NCBI RefSeq assembly: GCF_014196425.1
Contig: NZ_JACIDR010000002.1
Span: forward strand, 372,001-436,000
Length of the DNA stretch: 64,000 bases
Direction of reading: 5' to 3'
Source of the DNA: Hansschlegelia beijingensis
GTDB lineage: Bacteria > Pseudomonadota > Alphaproteobacteria > Rhizobiales > Methylopilaceae
Both the position numbers and the translations under genes were made by a program. The notes under the pieces are model-generated. The model searched no databases and was not told where the DNA came from. It worked only from the letters and a program-made list of their open reading frames with translations. Shown piece after piece: positions 19,658 to 29,111 of this stretch. Position 1 is the first letter of the stretch. Each line of letters begins with the position of its first letter.

Positions 19658-20248
19658 ATGGCGAAGAACACGCAGAGCAAAAGCGCGAGCGGCAAGGCCG
19701 CCGGCGCCAAGACGCCCGAAACCGAGGTCCAGGACGCCAAGACCCGTCGGAAGGCGCCGCTCGCCACCCCGACGCGGCTCGGCTCGAACGCCACGCGCGA
19801 CATCGAAGGCGCGATGAACGCGCTGCTCGCCGACACCTTCGCGCTGTACCTCAAGACCAAGAACTTCCACTGGCACGTCAGCGGACCGCACTTCCGCGAC
19901 TACCATCTGATGCTGGACGAGCAGGCGGCGCAGATCCTCGCGACCACCGACGACATGGCGGAGCGCGTGCGCAAGATCGGCGGCACGACGCTCCGCTCGA
20001 TCGGCCACATCGCCCGGCTGCAGCGGCTCGCCGACAACGACGCGGACTTCGTGGAGCCGCTCGACATGCTGGCCGAGCTCCGCCAGGACAATCTCGACAT
20101 GGTGGTGCGCATGAAGGAGGTCCATGACCTCTGCGACGATCATGACGACGTCGCGAGCGAGAGCCTGCTCGAGAACTGGATCGACGACGCCGAGCGTCGC
20201 GCCTGGTTCCTGTTCGAGGCCTCGCGGGGCCTGTCGAGCGGCCACTGA
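19658..20248 (+). CDS. dps: Dps-family DNA-protecting ferritin-like protein
   Basis: Predicted dodecameric iron-storage and DNA-protection protein. The 196 residues comprise a Lys/Ala-rich N-terminal tail of about 40 residues (possible DNA contact) and a four-helix ferritin core. Ferroxidase residues are recognisable in TKNFHWHVSGPHFRDYHLMLDE and in the second-helix pattern DDMAERVRKIGGT. The chosen ATG 19658 follows GGAG by 11 bases; an upstream extension is open but looks like non-coding spacer. It is divergent from hisB and 145 bases before hslV. Confidence 0.88.
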   Translation: MAKNTQSKSASGKAAGAKTPETEVQDAKTRRKAPLATPTRLGSNATRDIEGAMNALLADTFALYLKTKNFHWHVSGPHFRDYHLMLDEQAAQILATTDDMAERVRKIGGTTLRSIGHIARLQRLADNDADFVEPLDMLAELRQDNLDMVVRMKEVHDLCDDHDDVASESLLENWIDDAERRAWFLFEASRGLSSGH

Positions 20249-20362
20249 CCGCACCAATCGATCGCTGCCGCCCGGCGTCCGGGTTCCACCGTCCCGGGGC
20301 GCCGGGCCCGGCTCCCGCCCGGGCCCGTACGGCCAAGTTGCGAACCGCTCGCGAATGATTAC

Positions 20363-20394
20363 TTGAGGCTCCGAATTCTCCTCCGGAGCCTCAA
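20363..20394 (+). promoter_or_regulatory. hslV: Hairpin masking the hslV ribosome-binding site
   Basis: Perfect 11-bp inverted repeat TTGAGGCTCCG (20363-20373) and CGGAGCCTCAA (20384-20394) with a 10-base loop. The right arm contains the only Shine-Dalgarno sequence (GGAG, 20385-20388) and reaches the A of the hslV start codon. Folding would hide the ribosome-binding site. For a heat-shock protease gene this is a plausible RNA thermometer, but that is inference. Confidence 0.6.
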
Positions 20395-20942
20395 TGTCCG
20401 ACAATCAGATGCATGGCACGACGATCCTGCTCGTGCGCAAGGGCGGCCGTGTCGTGATCGGCGGCGACGGCCAGGTCAGCCTCGGCCAGACCGTGATGAA
20501 GGCCACTGCGCGAAAGGTCCGCAGGATCGCCAAGGGCGAGGTCATCGCAGGCTTCGCGGGCGCCACCGCCGACGCCTTCACGCTGTTCGAACGGCTCGAG
20601 GCGAAGCTCGAACAGTATCCCGGACAGTTGCTGCGCGCCGCGGTCGAACTCGCCAAGGACTGGCGGACCGACCGCTATCTCCGCCATCTCGAGGCGATGA
20701 TGCTGGTCGCCGACAAGAACACGGCGCTAGTCATCACCGGCAATGGCGACGTGCTGGAGCCCGAGAACGGCGTCGCGGCGATCGGCTCCGGCGGCAACTA
20801 CGCGCTGTCCGCCGCGCGCGCGCTGATCGACACCGAGGCCGACGCCGAAACCATCGTGCGCAAGGCGATGAAGATCGCCGCCGAGATCTGCGTCTACACC
20901 AACGACAACCTGACTGTTGAGAGCCTTGAGACCGTCGGCTGA
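20394..20942 (+). CDS. hslV: ATP-dependent protease HslVU peptidase subunit
   Basis: Threonine protease forming the proteolytic core of the HslVU (ClpQY) heat-shock complex. The 182-residue protein begins [18 protein letters not shown]; as in other alphaproteobacteria a short propeptide precedes the catalytic Thr after HG. The [10 protein letters not shown] segment and the rest of the N-terminal nucleophile hydrolase fold are intact. A strong inverted repeat covers its ribosome-binding site. Its end overlaps the following membrane-protein gene, with hslU next. Confidence 0.96.
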   Translation: MSDNQMHGTTILLVRKGGRVVIGGDGQVSLGQTVMKATARKVRRIAKGEVIAGFAGATADAFTLFERLEAKLEQYPGQLLRAAVELAKDWRTDRYLRHLEAMMLVADKNTALVITGNGDVLEPENGVAAIGSGGNYALSAARALIDTEADAETIVRKAMKIAAEICVYTNDNLTVESLETVG

Positions 20943-21972
20943 CGATCTGGACTCCGCCGTGGCGGCGGGCGTGATCGACGCCGGCCAGGCGGAGCGGCTG
21001 CGGGCCTTCCTCGCCGGTCGGGCCGAGGCGGCGCCGGACGCGCTGGACGCGCCCGACCGCGAGGACGTGCGCTTCGTGCGCGGCTTCCACGACGTCTTCA
21101 TGAGCGTCGGACTCGTCGCCCTGCTGGCGGGGCTTCAGCTCGCCATGTCCGCGCTCCTGCCGCCGCAGGCGATGGCGGCCGGGATGGCCGCGGGCGCAGC
21201 GCTCATCTGGGCGCTCGCGGAGGTTTTCACGCGCCGGCAGCGTCTGGTGCTGCCGAGCATCGTCCTCGCCACGGCGTTCTCGATCTACGCCGCCATGAGC
21301 GCGTCGCTGGCGCTGGAAGGGCGCGAGCTCGACGATCCGCTGAGCGCGCAGGCGCCCTGGGTCGCGACGGCGGCCCTCGCGGCCGCGGCGGCGTTCCGCC
21401 TGCGCTTCCGGCTGCCGTTCTCGACGCTTCTGGTCGCGGCCAGCGCGATCGGGCTCGGGCTCGCCCTGCTGGGGCTGCACGCCGAGGCGCTTCTGGAGCA
21501 ACGCTGGCGCGAGCTGCTGCTGGTCCTTGGCCTGCTCGTGTTCGGCGCCGCCATGACCTTCGACCTGCGCGACCCGGAGCGGCGGACGCTCGCGAGCGAC
21601 AACGGCTTCTGGCTGCATCTGCTGGCGGCGCCGATGATCGTGCACGCGCTGCTGAGCTTCGTGGTCGCCGACCCGGCCAGCCCCACGCCGTCGGAGGCGG
21701 CTGTCGCGGTCGCGATCCTGGCGGCGCTGGCGCTGGTCGCGCTGGTCGTCGACCGCCGCGCCCTGCTGATGTCGGGCCTGATCTATTTCGGCGCGGCGAT
21801 CGGAGCGCTGATCACCCGCGCGCAGTTCGATTCGGCCACGATCTTCGCTCTGACGCTCGTCATCCTGGGCGTCGTCGTCGTGGCGCTCGGCGCCGGATGG
21901 CGTCCCGCCCGTCGCCTCGCGCTGGCGCCGCTGCCGCCTTCGCTGCGCGCCGCCGTTCCCTCATCGTCCTGA
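20917..21972 (+). CDS. Multi-pass membrane protein between hslV and hslU, unknown function
   Basis: About 351 residues: a 50-residue soluble N-terminus ([20 protein letters not shown], reminiscent of the DUF2157-type head) followed by about ten hydrophobic spans from residue 60 to 325. The start is uncertain: the frame opens with TTG 20917, TTG 20926 or later GTG codons, and the first two overlap the end of hslV. Codon use and length show it is a real gene. Its stop lies 16 bases before hslU, so it splits the usual hslV-hslU pair and is probably cotranscribed. I do not recognise a function; a link to envelope stress is only a guess from context. Confidence 0.72.
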   Translation: MRALRPSADDLDSAVAAGVIDAGQAERLRAFLAGRAEAAPDALDAPDREDVRFVRGFHDVFMSVGLVALLAGLQLAMSALLPPQAMAAGMAAGAALIWALAEVFTRRQRLVLPSIVLATAFSIYAAMSASLALEGRELDDPLSAQAPWVATAALAAAAAFRLRFRLPFSTLLVAASAIGLGLALLGLHAEALLEQRWRELLLVLGLLVFGAAMTFDLRDPERRTLASDNGFWLHLLAAPMIVHALLSFVVADPASPTPSEAAVAVAILAALALVALVVDRRALLMSGLIYFGAAIGALITRAQFDSATIFALTLVILGVVVVALGAGWRPARRLALAPLPPSLRAAVPSSS

Positions 21973-21988
21973 GATCCCGAACACCCGC

Positions 21989-23284
21989 ATGACCGATCTT
22001 TCCCCCCGTGAAATCGTTTCCGAGCTCGACCGCCACATCGTCGGCCAGCGCGACGCCAAGCGCGCCGTCGCGATCGCGCTCAGGAATCGCTGGCGTCGCC
22101 TGCAGCTGACGGGCGCGCTGCGGGAAGAGGTGCTGCCGAAGAACATCCTGATGATCGGCCCGACCGGCGTCGGGAAGACCGAGATCTCGCGCAGGCTCGC
22201 CCGGCTCGCCAACGCCCCCTTCCTGAAGGTCGAGGCCACCAAGTTCACCGAGGTCGGCTATGTCGGCCGCGACGTCGAGCAGATCGTCCGCGACCTGGTC
22301 GAAGTGGCGATCGGCCTGGTGCGCGAGACCCGGCGCAAGGACGTCCGCGCGAAGGCGGAGCTCGCCGCCGAGGAGCGCATCCTGGTGGCGCTGGTCGGGC
22401 CCGCCGCGAGCCCCGCGACCCGCGAGTCTTTCCGCCGGAAGCTGATGGCGGGCGAGATGGAGGACAAGGAGATCGAGATCGAGGTCGCGTCCTCCGGGCC
22501 GGCCATGATGGAGATCCCCGGCATGCCCGGACAGGTCGGCATGATCTCGCTCGGCGACCTCATGGGCAAAGCCTTCCAGGGCCAGAAAAAGGCGCGGCGC
22601 GTGCTCGTCAGGGACGCGCGCGACCAGCTCATCGCCGACGAGTCCGACAAGCTGCTCGACCAGGAGCAGCTCACGGCGGAGGCCATCAAGGCCGTCGAGA
22701 ACGCCGGCATCGTGTTCCTCGACGAAATCGACAAGATCTGCGCCCGCGAGGGCCGCGCCGGCGACGTCAGCCGCGAAGGCGTGCAGCGCGACCTGCTGCC
22801 GCTGATCGAGGGCACCACGGTCGCGACCAAGCACGGGCCGGTGAAGACCGACCACATCCTGTTCATCGCGTCGGGCGCCTTCCACGTCGCCAAGCCCTCC
22901 GACCTGCTGCCGGAACTGCAGGGGCGGCTGCCGATCCGCGTCGAGCTCAACGCGCTCACCCGCGAGGACTTCGTCCGGATCCTGACCGACACCGAGGCGA
23001 GCCTCGTCAAGCAGTACGTGGCCCTGATGGCGACGGAAGGCGTGACGCTCGACATCACCGAGGACGGCGTCGCGGCGCTCGCCGACATCGCGGTCGAGGT
23101 CAACGCCAGCGTCGAGAACATCGGCGCGCGCCGGCTGCAGACCGTGATGGAGCGGGTGCTGGACGAGATCAGCTTCACCGCCGCCGACCGCGGCGGCGAG
23201 ACGGTCGTGGTCGACGGCGACTACGTCCGCAAATATGTCGGCGACCTCGCCAAGAACGCCGACCTGAGCCGCTTCATCCTGTGA
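21989..23284 (+). CDS. hslU: ATP-dependent protease HslVU ATPase subunit
   Basis: AAA+ unfoldase that feeds substrates into HslV. The 431 residues include [20 protein letters not shown], Walker [10 protein letters not shown] near residue 57, the inserted I-domain (about 110-240), Walker [11 protein letters not shown], and the C-terminal [20 protein letters not shown] end that docks on HslV. It ends seven bases from the convergent Smr gene. Confidence 0.97.
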   Translation: MTDLSPREIVSELDRHIVGQRDAKRAVAIALRNRWRRLQLTGALREEVLPKNILMIGPTGVGKTEISRRLARLANAPFLKVEATKFTEVGYVGRDVEQIVRDLVEVAIGLVRETRRKDVRAKAELAAEERILVALVGPAASPATRESFRRKLMAGEMEDKEIEIEVASSGPAMMEIPGMPGQVGMISLGDLMGKAFQGQKKARRVLVRDARDQLIADESDKLLDQEQLTAEAIKAVENAGIVFLDEIDKICAREGRAGDVSREGVQRDLLPLIEGTTVATKHGPVKTDHILFIASGAFHVAKPSDLLPELQGRLPIRVELNALTREDFVRILTDTEASLVKQYVALMATEGVTLDITEDGVAALADIAVEVNASVENIGARRLQTVMERVLDEISFTAADRGGETVVVDGDYVRKYVGDLAKNADLSRFIL

Positions 23285-23291
23285 GGCGGCT

Positions 23292-23858
23292 TCAGCGCCG
23301 GCCGCTCTTCCTGATCCGGACATAGAGCGCGCCGGCGCCGCCATGGACGGGGTCGGCGGGCTCGAAGCCGATCACGACGTCACGGGCGGCCGGAGAGCTC
23401 AGCCAGTGCGGCACGGACCGGCGAAGCACGCCGCGTTCGGAGCCGAAGGCGTCTTCGGCGCCCGGGCGGCCTTTGCCGGTGATCACCAGCACCACCCTGT
23501 GACCCTGCGCCTGGGCGCGGATCAGGAACGAGGCGAGCCGCCGGTGCGCCTCGTCCTGCCTCAGGCCGTGGAGGTCGACGCGAGCGTCGATGTCGACCAC
23601 GCCGCGCGCCAGCCTCCGCCGCAGCCTCGCCTCAAGGGGCGCCAGCGGCGGCGGCGCAGGCTGGCGGACGGATCTTGGCGCGACGACAGGAGCCGATGGC
23701 GGCGGGGCGGGACGCTCTTCGATCGGCTTGGGCGCGGCTGGCTGCGCCGCAGGTTCGGGGAGAGCGCGGCCGGGGAGCGGCTCGACCGTCTCGGCGACCT
23801 TCATCCACAGCGCGAGCTCGGCCTCGGAGACGACCCGGCGGCGCCTTCCGCCGCTCAT
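23292..23858 (-). CDS. Smr/MutS2-domain endonuclease-like protein
   Basis: The 188-residue protein has a basic N-terminus (MSGGRRRRVVSE), a Pro/Ala-rich linker (about 30-80), and a C-terminal Smr domain with VDLHGLRQDEAHRRL and VVLVITGKGRPGAED. Smr domains nick or bind branched nucleic acids; the cellular role of this stand-alone form is not settled. ATG 23858 overlaps the mltA stop by four bases (ATGA). It is last in the Tim44-mltA-smr group. Confidence 0.88.
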   Translation of the reverse strand: MSGGRRRRVVSEAELALWMKVAETVEPLPGRALPEPAAQPAAPKPIEERPAPPPSAPVVAPRSVRQPAPPPLAPLEARLRRRLARGVVDIDARVDLHGLRQDEAHRRLASFLIRAQAQGHRVVLVITGKGRPGAEDAFGSERGVLRRSVPHWLSSPAARDVVIGFEPADPVHGGAGALYVRIRKSGRR

Positions 23859-24994
23859 TGTCCCGCAGCCGCGTCGCCACGCGGCAGCAGCACGACAAAG
23901 CGGGTCTGTTGCTTCATGCCGCCCGCGACCGCGCCGGCCGTGTCTCCGGTCCCGGCGAAATAATCCGCGCGCGCGGCGCCCAGGATCGCCGACCCCGTGT
24001 CCTGGGCGACCGTCAGCCTGCGGATCGGCTTGCCGTCGGGGAAGCGGCTGTCGAGCCAGAAAGGCAGCCCGTACGACCACAGGCCGCGATCGACCGCGAT
24101 GCTGCGCTCCGGAGTCAGCGGCACGTTCTGGGCGCCGCGCGGGCCGTCGCTGTCCTGGAGCGCGTCGTCGATGCGGAAGAAGATGTAGGAGGCGTTCTGG
24201 CGCATCAGTTCACGGCCTTGCTGCGGGTTGGCCGCAAGCCATGCCCGGATCCCGGCCATCGACGCGCCGGCTTTCGTCATCGCGCCCCGTTCGACCAGGA
24301 GTCGACCGATCCCGCTGAACTTGCGCCCGTTGCGGCCATCGAACGCCAGCCTGACGGAGGAGCCGTCCGGAAGCCGCACGCGGGTCGAACCCTGGATGTG
24401 GACGAAGAATGCGTCGATCCGGTCCAGATACACCAGTTCGAGGCCCTGGCCCGCCAGAGCGCCGTCCTCGATCGCCGCGCGATCCGGATAAGGCTCGAAG
24501 CCGCCGCCGCTGGTCTTGCGCGCGCCCCCCAGCCCTGCCGGGACGCCGGGCAGGGTTTCTCCGTCCGGGATCGTGACGAGATCTGCTGGCCGCGCCAGGA
24601 GGGGCGTGTCCAGTCTCCCGACCGGCGTCCTCGAGCCGGCGACCTCCGGCTCGTAATATCCGGTGAGCATCCCCTCGCCCACGAGGAAAGGCCGGAACGC
24701 CCGCTCGAAGAAGGCGCGCGCGCCAGCCGCGTCCGGCTCGCCGAGCGAGATCGCCTCCTCGCAGGTCTGCTGAAGCGCGGCGCTCGGCGGAAGCGCGGCC
24801 CGCGACGGCGAGACCTTGTCACGGATCGCCCGGCACGACGCGGCGAAAGTCGCGAAGGCGGCCGCGTGGTCGTCCTGCGCCCAGCCGTTGAGTTCGGAGA
24901 ATGAGAGGGGGGTGAGCGGAGGCGACGCCGCCTCCGCCCCGGACGCCGCGGCCAGCGCAACGCAGGCCGCGATCGCGGCGCGCCAGCCGCGCAC
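23855..24994 (-). CDS. mltA: Membrane-bound lytic murein transglycosylase A
   Basis: Cleaves the glycan strands of peptidoglycan. The product (about 379 residues) has an N-terminal signal segment (WRAAIAACVALAAASGAEA), the MltA barrel with LTGYYEPEVAGSRT and FFVHIQGSTRVRLPDG, and a C-terminal 3D-type domain with the catalytic Asp in AQDTGSAILGAARADYFAGTG. No lipobox Cys is visible, so membrane attachment is uncertain. The start is ambiguous: GTG 24994 begins the signal sequence just after the Tim44 gene stops, whereas ATG 25075 would overlap that gene by 67 bases. Confidence 0.88.
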   Translation of the reverse strand: MRGWRAAIAACVALAAASGAEAASPPLTPLSFSELNGWAQDDHAAAFATFAASCRAIRDKVSPSRAALPPSAALQQTCEEAISLGEPDAAGARAFFERAFRPFLVGEGMLTGYYEPEVAGSRTPVGRLDTPLLARPADLVTIPDGETLPGVPAGLGGARKTSGGGFEPYPDRAAIEDGALAGQGLELVYLDRIDAFFVHIQGSTRVRLPDGSSVRLAFDGRNGRKFSGIGRLLVERGAMTKAGASMAGIRAWLAANPQQGRELMRQNASYIFFRIDDALQDSDGPRGAQNVPLTPERSIAVDRGLWSYGLPFWLDSRFPDGKPIRRLTVAQDTGSAILGAARADYFAGTGDTAGAVAGGMKQQTRFVVLLPRGDAAAGQ

Positions 24995-25008
24995 CGGATG
25001 CGCCGCCG

Positions 25009-25725
25009 TCAGGAGCCGGTGGCCACCAGGCGCCAGTTCGGGTCGCGGGAGTTGAGCTCCCGCGCGAAGGTCCACACATCCACGAGATCGACGATCTCGG
25101 TCGGGCTTCCGTCGATCACCGCGCCGCTGCGGTCGCGGGTCACGGTGATGAGCTTCGAGACGAAGCGCAGGGTGATCTGCGCCGTCCGCCCGACCACCTC
25201 GGCCCCCGTGATCTCGGACTTGTCGATCGAGACGAAGTTCGACTCCATCGTCTCGCCGCGATTCTCGCGCTCGGCGATCGCGTTCGAGAAGCTCTCGAAG
25301 ACGTCGCGGGCCAGCAGCGGCTTCAGGGTCTTGCGGTCACCGGCCGCGAAGGCCGTCACGATCATCTCATAGGCGCTGCGCGCTCCGGCCACGAAACCAC
25401 GGGCGTCGAAGCCGTTCTCCTCCTGGGCGATCTGGTCGAGGCCGCCGGCCGCGGGGCTGTCGGCCTCGACGAGGCCCTCCCAGCGCGGTCCAGGCTCTGG
25501 CTCCACCGCTTCCGCGGCTGGCCGCTGCGGCTCGGAGTTCCGCTGCGGCAGCGGAATCACCTTGTCGTTCGCCGGCTCGGGCTTGGCTTGCGGGCGGCCC
25601 ACGAAGGGGTCGCTCGGCCTCCGCTCGTTGCCGGTCCGGGTGCCCAGCACCGACCGCAGCCGGAGGAAGATGAACACCGCCAGCACGAGAATGATCACAG
25701 TGTAGATGTCGAAGCCGTCGCTCAT
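25009..25725 (-). CDS. Tim44/TimA-like domain protein
   Basis: The 238-residue protein has a single N-terminal membrane span (DIYTVIILVLAVFIFLRL, about residues 5-22), a charged linker of about 65 residues, and a C-terminal Tim44-like domain (about 100-235, with FDARGFVAGARSAYEMIVTA). Bacterial homologues are inner-membrane proteins of uncertain role, related by fold to the mitochondrial import motor anchor. A hairpin (25749-25776) lies in its leader. It precedes mltA and faces fxsA. Confidence 0.85.
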   Translation of the reverse strand: MSDGFDIYTVIILVLAVFIFLRLRSVLGTRTGNERRPSDPFVGRPQAKPEPANDKVIPLPQRNSEPQRPAAEAVEPEPGPRWEGLVEADSPAAGGLDQIAQEENGFDARGFVAGARSAYEMIVTAFAAGDRKTLKPLLARDVFESFSNAIAERENRGETMESNFVSIDKSEITGAEVVGRTAQITLRFVSKLITVTRDRSGAVIDGSPTEIVDLVDVWTFARELNSRDPNWRLVATGS

Positions 25726-25902
25726 CTCGTCTCGCAGTCTGTCGGGCCGTGCTTACGGCGATTTTCGCCGTAGCACCCTATATGTGATGAACGCGGCGCC
25801 CGATTCCAGTCACGCTATCGCGGCAGCGCTTGAATCACACGCACATCAGCTCCCACATGATGACCTAAGTCGTTCGGCATCAAGGATCTTCACGGACACG
25901 TC

Positions 25903-26355
25903 ATGCCTCGCATCCTCGCTATGATACTCATCCTGCCGGTCGCGGAGCTGATCGCGTTCGTGCTGGTCGCGAGCGCCATCGGCTTCGGCAAGGCGGTCCT
26001 GCTTCAGCTCGGCATCTCGCTGATCGGGGTCGCAATGCTCGGCTCCCTGTTCAGCGAGGCGAAGGTCCGCGCCCGAAGCGGCGGCGGACTGATGTCGATC
26101 GCGCTCGACAAATCCCACAGTCTCCGCGGCCTCGCAGGTCTGCTGTTCACCATCCCGGGCTTCATCACGGACGCGCTCGGGGTTCTGGCTCTGGTGCCGG
26201 AAGTCCGGGAGCGGCTGCGTCGGCTGATCGGCGGCGCGGAGCCCGTGCCGCCGCGGGCGCCGCGCCGCGAGGCGGGCCGCGCCCAGGCCGAGATGCTCGA
26301 CCTCGACCGGCAGGAGTGGCGCGAAGTGCAGCCCACCGGCAGGCGGGAAGTCTGA
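25903..26355 (+). CDS. fxsA: FxsA family membrane protein
   Basis: Small inner-membrane protein, 150 residues. Several hydrophobic stretches (about 5-25, 27-47, 72-98) and the FxsA pattern ILPVAELIAFVLVASAIGFG with FTIPGFITDALG are present, followed by a polar, basic C-terminus. In E. coli FxsA overproduction relieves phage T7 exclusion; the native role is unknown. It lies upstream of secB on the same strand, opposite the Tim44-like gene. Confidence 0.88.
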   Translation: MPRILAMILILPVAELIAFVLVASAIGFGKAVLLQLGISLIGVAMLGSLFSEAKVRARSGGGLMSIALDKSHSLRGLAGLLFTIPGFITDALGVLALVPEVRERLRRLIGGAEPVPPRAPRREAGRAQAEMLDLDRQEWREVQPTGRREV

Positions 26356-26480
26356 CAGGCTCTTCGTCGGGACACGGTTGACCGCCTTGCGACGCGCGCG
26401 AACGTCATGCTACGCCGCGCCACCGTCGCGGCCTCATGTGATGCGCCCGACGTTCCCTCGAGCCGATAGAGACGAGACGC

Positions 26481-26948
26481 ATGGCCAGCAACAACGGCGC
26501 GCCCGCGGGCGAGAACAACGCCCCCGCCATCAACGTCCTGGCGCAGTACGTCAAGGATCTGTCGTTCGAGAACCCGAACGCCCCCCGCTCGCTCGCGCCG
26601 CGCACGACCGCGCCGCAGATCGAGATCAAGGTCAACGTCAACGCGCGCCAGGTCGGCGAGGCGGATTTCGACGTCGAGCTCGCGATCGAAGGCCAGGCCA
26701 AGGATGACGACAGCCTCGTCTTCCGCGTCGACCTCTCCTACGGCGGCGTGTTCCGGGTCATCAACATCCCGGAGGAGCAGCTGCATCCGGTGGTGATGAT
26801 CGAGTGCCCGCGCCTGCTGTTCCCGTTCGCGCGCCAGATCGTCGCCGACGCCGTCCGCAACGGCGGTTTCCCGCCGCTGATGATCGATCCGGTCGACTTC
26901 GCGGCTCTCTACCGCGCACGCGCCGAAGAAGCTCAGGGCAACGCCTGA
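26481..26948 (+). CDS. secB: Protein-export chaperone SecB
   Basis: Tetrameric cytoplasmic chaperone that keeps preproteins unfolded and delivers them to SecA. 155 residues with the conserved beta-sheet core ([20 protein letters not shown]) and [20 protein letters not shown]-like C-terminal helix. ATG 26481 follows GAGACGAGACGC. It ends ten bases from the convergent dnaQ stop. Confidence 0.95.
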   Translation: MASNNGAPAGENNAPAINVLAQYVKDLSFENPNAPRSLAPRTTAPQIEIKVNVNARQVGEADFDVELAIEGQAKDDDSLVFRVDLSYGGVFRVINIPEEQLHPVVMIECPRLLFPFARQIVADAVRNGGFPPLMIDPVDFAALYRARAEEAQGNA

Positions 26949-26958
26949 GCTTCGGGCC

Positions 26959-27660
26959 TCAGGCCGCCGCCTCGGCGGCGGCCATGTATTCCCGCCAGAT
27001 CGGTTCGCCGCCGAGCGTCGCCACGAAGGCGAGATGCTCCGCGACCTCGGCCTCCGTCAGACGTGGAGCGAGCGGCGTCGGCCGGGCCGCCACGCCAGCG
27101 CCGCGCGCAAGCGCCCGGCCGGCGAGATGCGACAGCCCAAGGGACGCCTGCCGGCCTCCCAGCAGCTCGAGATAGACCTCGGCGAGGATCTCGCTGTCGA
27201 GCAGCGCGCCGTGCTTGGTCCGGCGCGAATTGTCGATCCCGTAACGCTGGCACAAGGCGTCGAGCGAGTTCGCGCCGCCCGGATTCTTCCTGCGCGCCAG
27301 CATCAGCGTGTCGACGACGCGCTCCCGACCGATCGGCGCGCGGCCCAGGCGCTTCAGTTCGGCGTCCAGGAAGGCCATGTCGAACGAGGCGTTGTGGATG
27401 ACCAGCGCGCCTTCGGCCACGAACGCCAGGAACTCATCCGCCACGTCCGCAAAACGCGGCTTGTCCGACAGGAACTCGGCTGACAGCCCGTGAACGCGAA
27501 AGGCCTCCTCGGGCATGTCGCGCTCGGGGTTGAGGTAGACGTGGAACGTCGCGCCCGTCGGGATGCGGTTGAGGAGCTCCACGCAGCCGATCTCGACCAC
27601 CCGATCGCCGGTCAGCGGATCGAGCCCGGTCGTCTCGGTGTCGAGCACGATCTCCCGCAT
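26959..27660 (-). CDS. dnaQ: DNA polymerase III epsilon subunit (proofreading exonuclease)
   Basis: 3'-5' exonuclease of the replicase. The 233-residue protein shows the DEDDh motifs: Exo[12 protein letters not shown] near residue 5, Exo[17 protein letters not shown] near 92, and ExoIII with [14 protein letters not shown] near 158. The C-terminal tail that binds the alpha subunit is short. It ends three bases before the coaE end and closes the ppsR-maf-aroE-coaE-dnaQ group pointing away from the putative origin. Confidence 0.95.
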   Translation of the reverse strand: MREIVLDTETTGLDPLTGDRVVEIGCVELLNRIPTGATFHVYLNPERDMPEEAFRVHGLSAEFLSDKPRFADVADEFLAFVAEGALVIHNASFDMAFLDAELKRLGRAPIGRERVVDTLMLARRKNPGGANSLDALCQRYGIDNSRRTKHGALLDSEILAEVYLELLGGRQASLGLSHLAGRALARGAGVAARPTPLAPRLTEAEVAEHLAFVATLGGEPIWREYMAAAEAAA

Positions 27661-27663
27661 GCG

Positions 27664-28278
27664 TCAGCGCCCCAGAAGGCGCGCGAGAGCCGCGCGAACC
27701 TGAGCGCGCGCGTCCTCGACGCCGCCCGAAGTGTCGATGACGATGTCCGCGCGGGCGCGCTTCTCGGCGTCCGGCATCTGCCGCGAGAGCACGCGCCGGA
27801 AGGTCTCTTCCGTCATTCCCGGTCTTTCCATCACCCGGCGTCGCTGCTCCGCCTCGCCGGCGCTCACCACCACGACCGCGTCCATCTGCCGGGCGCGACC
27901 GCTCTCGAACAGCAGCGGGATGTCCAGCACCGCCACCCGCACGCCTCTTGCGCGGGCGTCGCGCAGGAACTCGGCCTCCGCCTCGCGCACCAGAGGATGG
28001 ACGATCGCCTCCAGTTTCGCGAGGGCCGCCGCGTCGCCCAGCACTCTCTTCCCCAGTTCCTTTCGGTCCACCTCGCCGGCGCGCGTCGTGCCCGGGAACG
28101 CGGCCTCGATCAGCGGCGCAGCCTTTCCCCTGTAGAGCGCGTGGACCGCCGCGTCGGCGTCATGCACGGCGGCGCCCTCCTCCGCGAACAGCCGGGCGGT
28201 GGTGGTCTTGCCCATGCCGATCGAGCCTGTCAGGCCGATGACGAGCATGTCCGGGGAGGCGTCATTCGCCCCGATCAT
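27664..28278 (-). CDS. coaE: Dephospho-CoA kinase
   Basis: Last step of coenzyme A synthesis. It has the P-loop IGLTGSIGMGKTTTARLF and the family segments HDADAAVHALY and LLFESGR. Two starts are possible: ATG 28278, which overlaps the aroE stop by four bases (204 residues), or ATG 28248, which begins MLVIGLTG as most CoaE proteins do (194 residues). The coupled start is listed. Confidence 0.94.
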   Translation of the reverse strand: MIGANDASPDMLVIGLTGSIGMGKTTTARLFAEEGAAVHDADAAVHALYRGKAAPLIEAAFPGTTRAGEVDRKELGKRVLGDAAALAKLEAIVHPLVREAEAEFLRDARARGVRVAVLDIPLLFESGRARQMDAVVVVSAGEAEQRRRVMERPGMTEETFRRVLSRQMPDAEKRARADIVIDTSGGVEDARAQVRAALARLLGR

Positions 28279-29111
28279 CGGCCGAGCAGGTCGTCGACGA
28301 CGATCCGGCGCAGTTCGTCGGTCACCTCCGGCCGGACGCCGAACCAGCGCTCGAAGCCCGGCGCGGCCTGATGGAGCAACATGCCGAGGCCGTCGACCAC
28401 CACGTTTCCTCGGGCGCGGGCGGCAGCGAGCAGATCGGTCTCGAGCGGCGCATAGACCAGATCGGTCACCACGGCCGTGCGGGAAAGCGGCGCGAGCTCG
28501 ATCTCCAGCGGCGGCTTGCCCGTCATGCCGAGCGACGTCGCGTTGACCAGAAGGTCCGCCTCCGCCAGCAGCTCGGGCAGATCGTCCGGCCCATAGGCCT
28601 CGCCGGCCCGGCCCGCGAGGCGCGCGACCTCGAAGGCGCGGGACGCGGTCCTGTTCACCACCGTGACGCGCGCGAAATCCCGCTCGGCGAGCGCGGCCGC
28701 GACCGCGCGGGCCGCGCCCCCTGCGCCGAGAACCACGGCGAGGCGGCGGCGGCCTTCCCAGCCGGCGGCCGCGGCGTCCAGATTGGCGAGGAACCCGAAG
28801 CCGTCGGTGTTCGCGCCACAGAGAACCCCGTTCTGCAGCCAGAGGGTGTTCGCCGCCTCGAGCGCCGAGGCGCTGGGCTCGGACGCCCCGAGAGCGCGGA
28901 ACGCCGCCTCCTTGTGCGGGACCGTCACGTTGCCGCCGACGAAGCCCCGGTCGGCCAGGTTCCCCACGAAGCTCTCGAACTCTTCCGGCGGGACTTCGGC
29001 GAGCTCATAGGCCCCTGCGACGCCATAGAGCCGCAGCCAGTACCGGTGAATCATCGGAGAGCGCGACTGCCGCACCGGCCAGCCGATCACGCAGGCTTTC
29101 GGACCGCTCAC
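28275..29111 (-). CDS. aroE: Shikimate dehydrogenase
   Basis: NADPH-dependent reduction of 3-dehydroshikimate in aromatic amino acid synthesis. The 278-residue protein has the substrate site VIGWPVRQSRSPMIHRYW, the catalytic Lys in NVTVPHKEAAF, and the nucleotide loop VLGAGGAARAV. It overlaps maf upstream and coaE downstream by four bases each. Confidence 0.95.
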   Translation of the reverse strand: MSGPKACVIGWPVRQSRSPMIHRYWLRLYGVAGAYELAEVPPEEFESFVGNLADRGFVGGNVTVPHKEAAFRALGASEPSASALEAANTLWLQNGVLCGANTDGFGFLANLDAAAAGWEGRRRLAVVLGAGGAARAVAAALAERDFARVTVVNRTASRAFEVARLAGRAGEAYGPDDLPELLAEADLLVNATSLGMTGKPPLEIELAPLSRTAVVTDLVYAPLETDLLAAARARGNVVVDGLGMLLHQAAPGFERWFGVRPEVTDELRRIVVDDLLGR

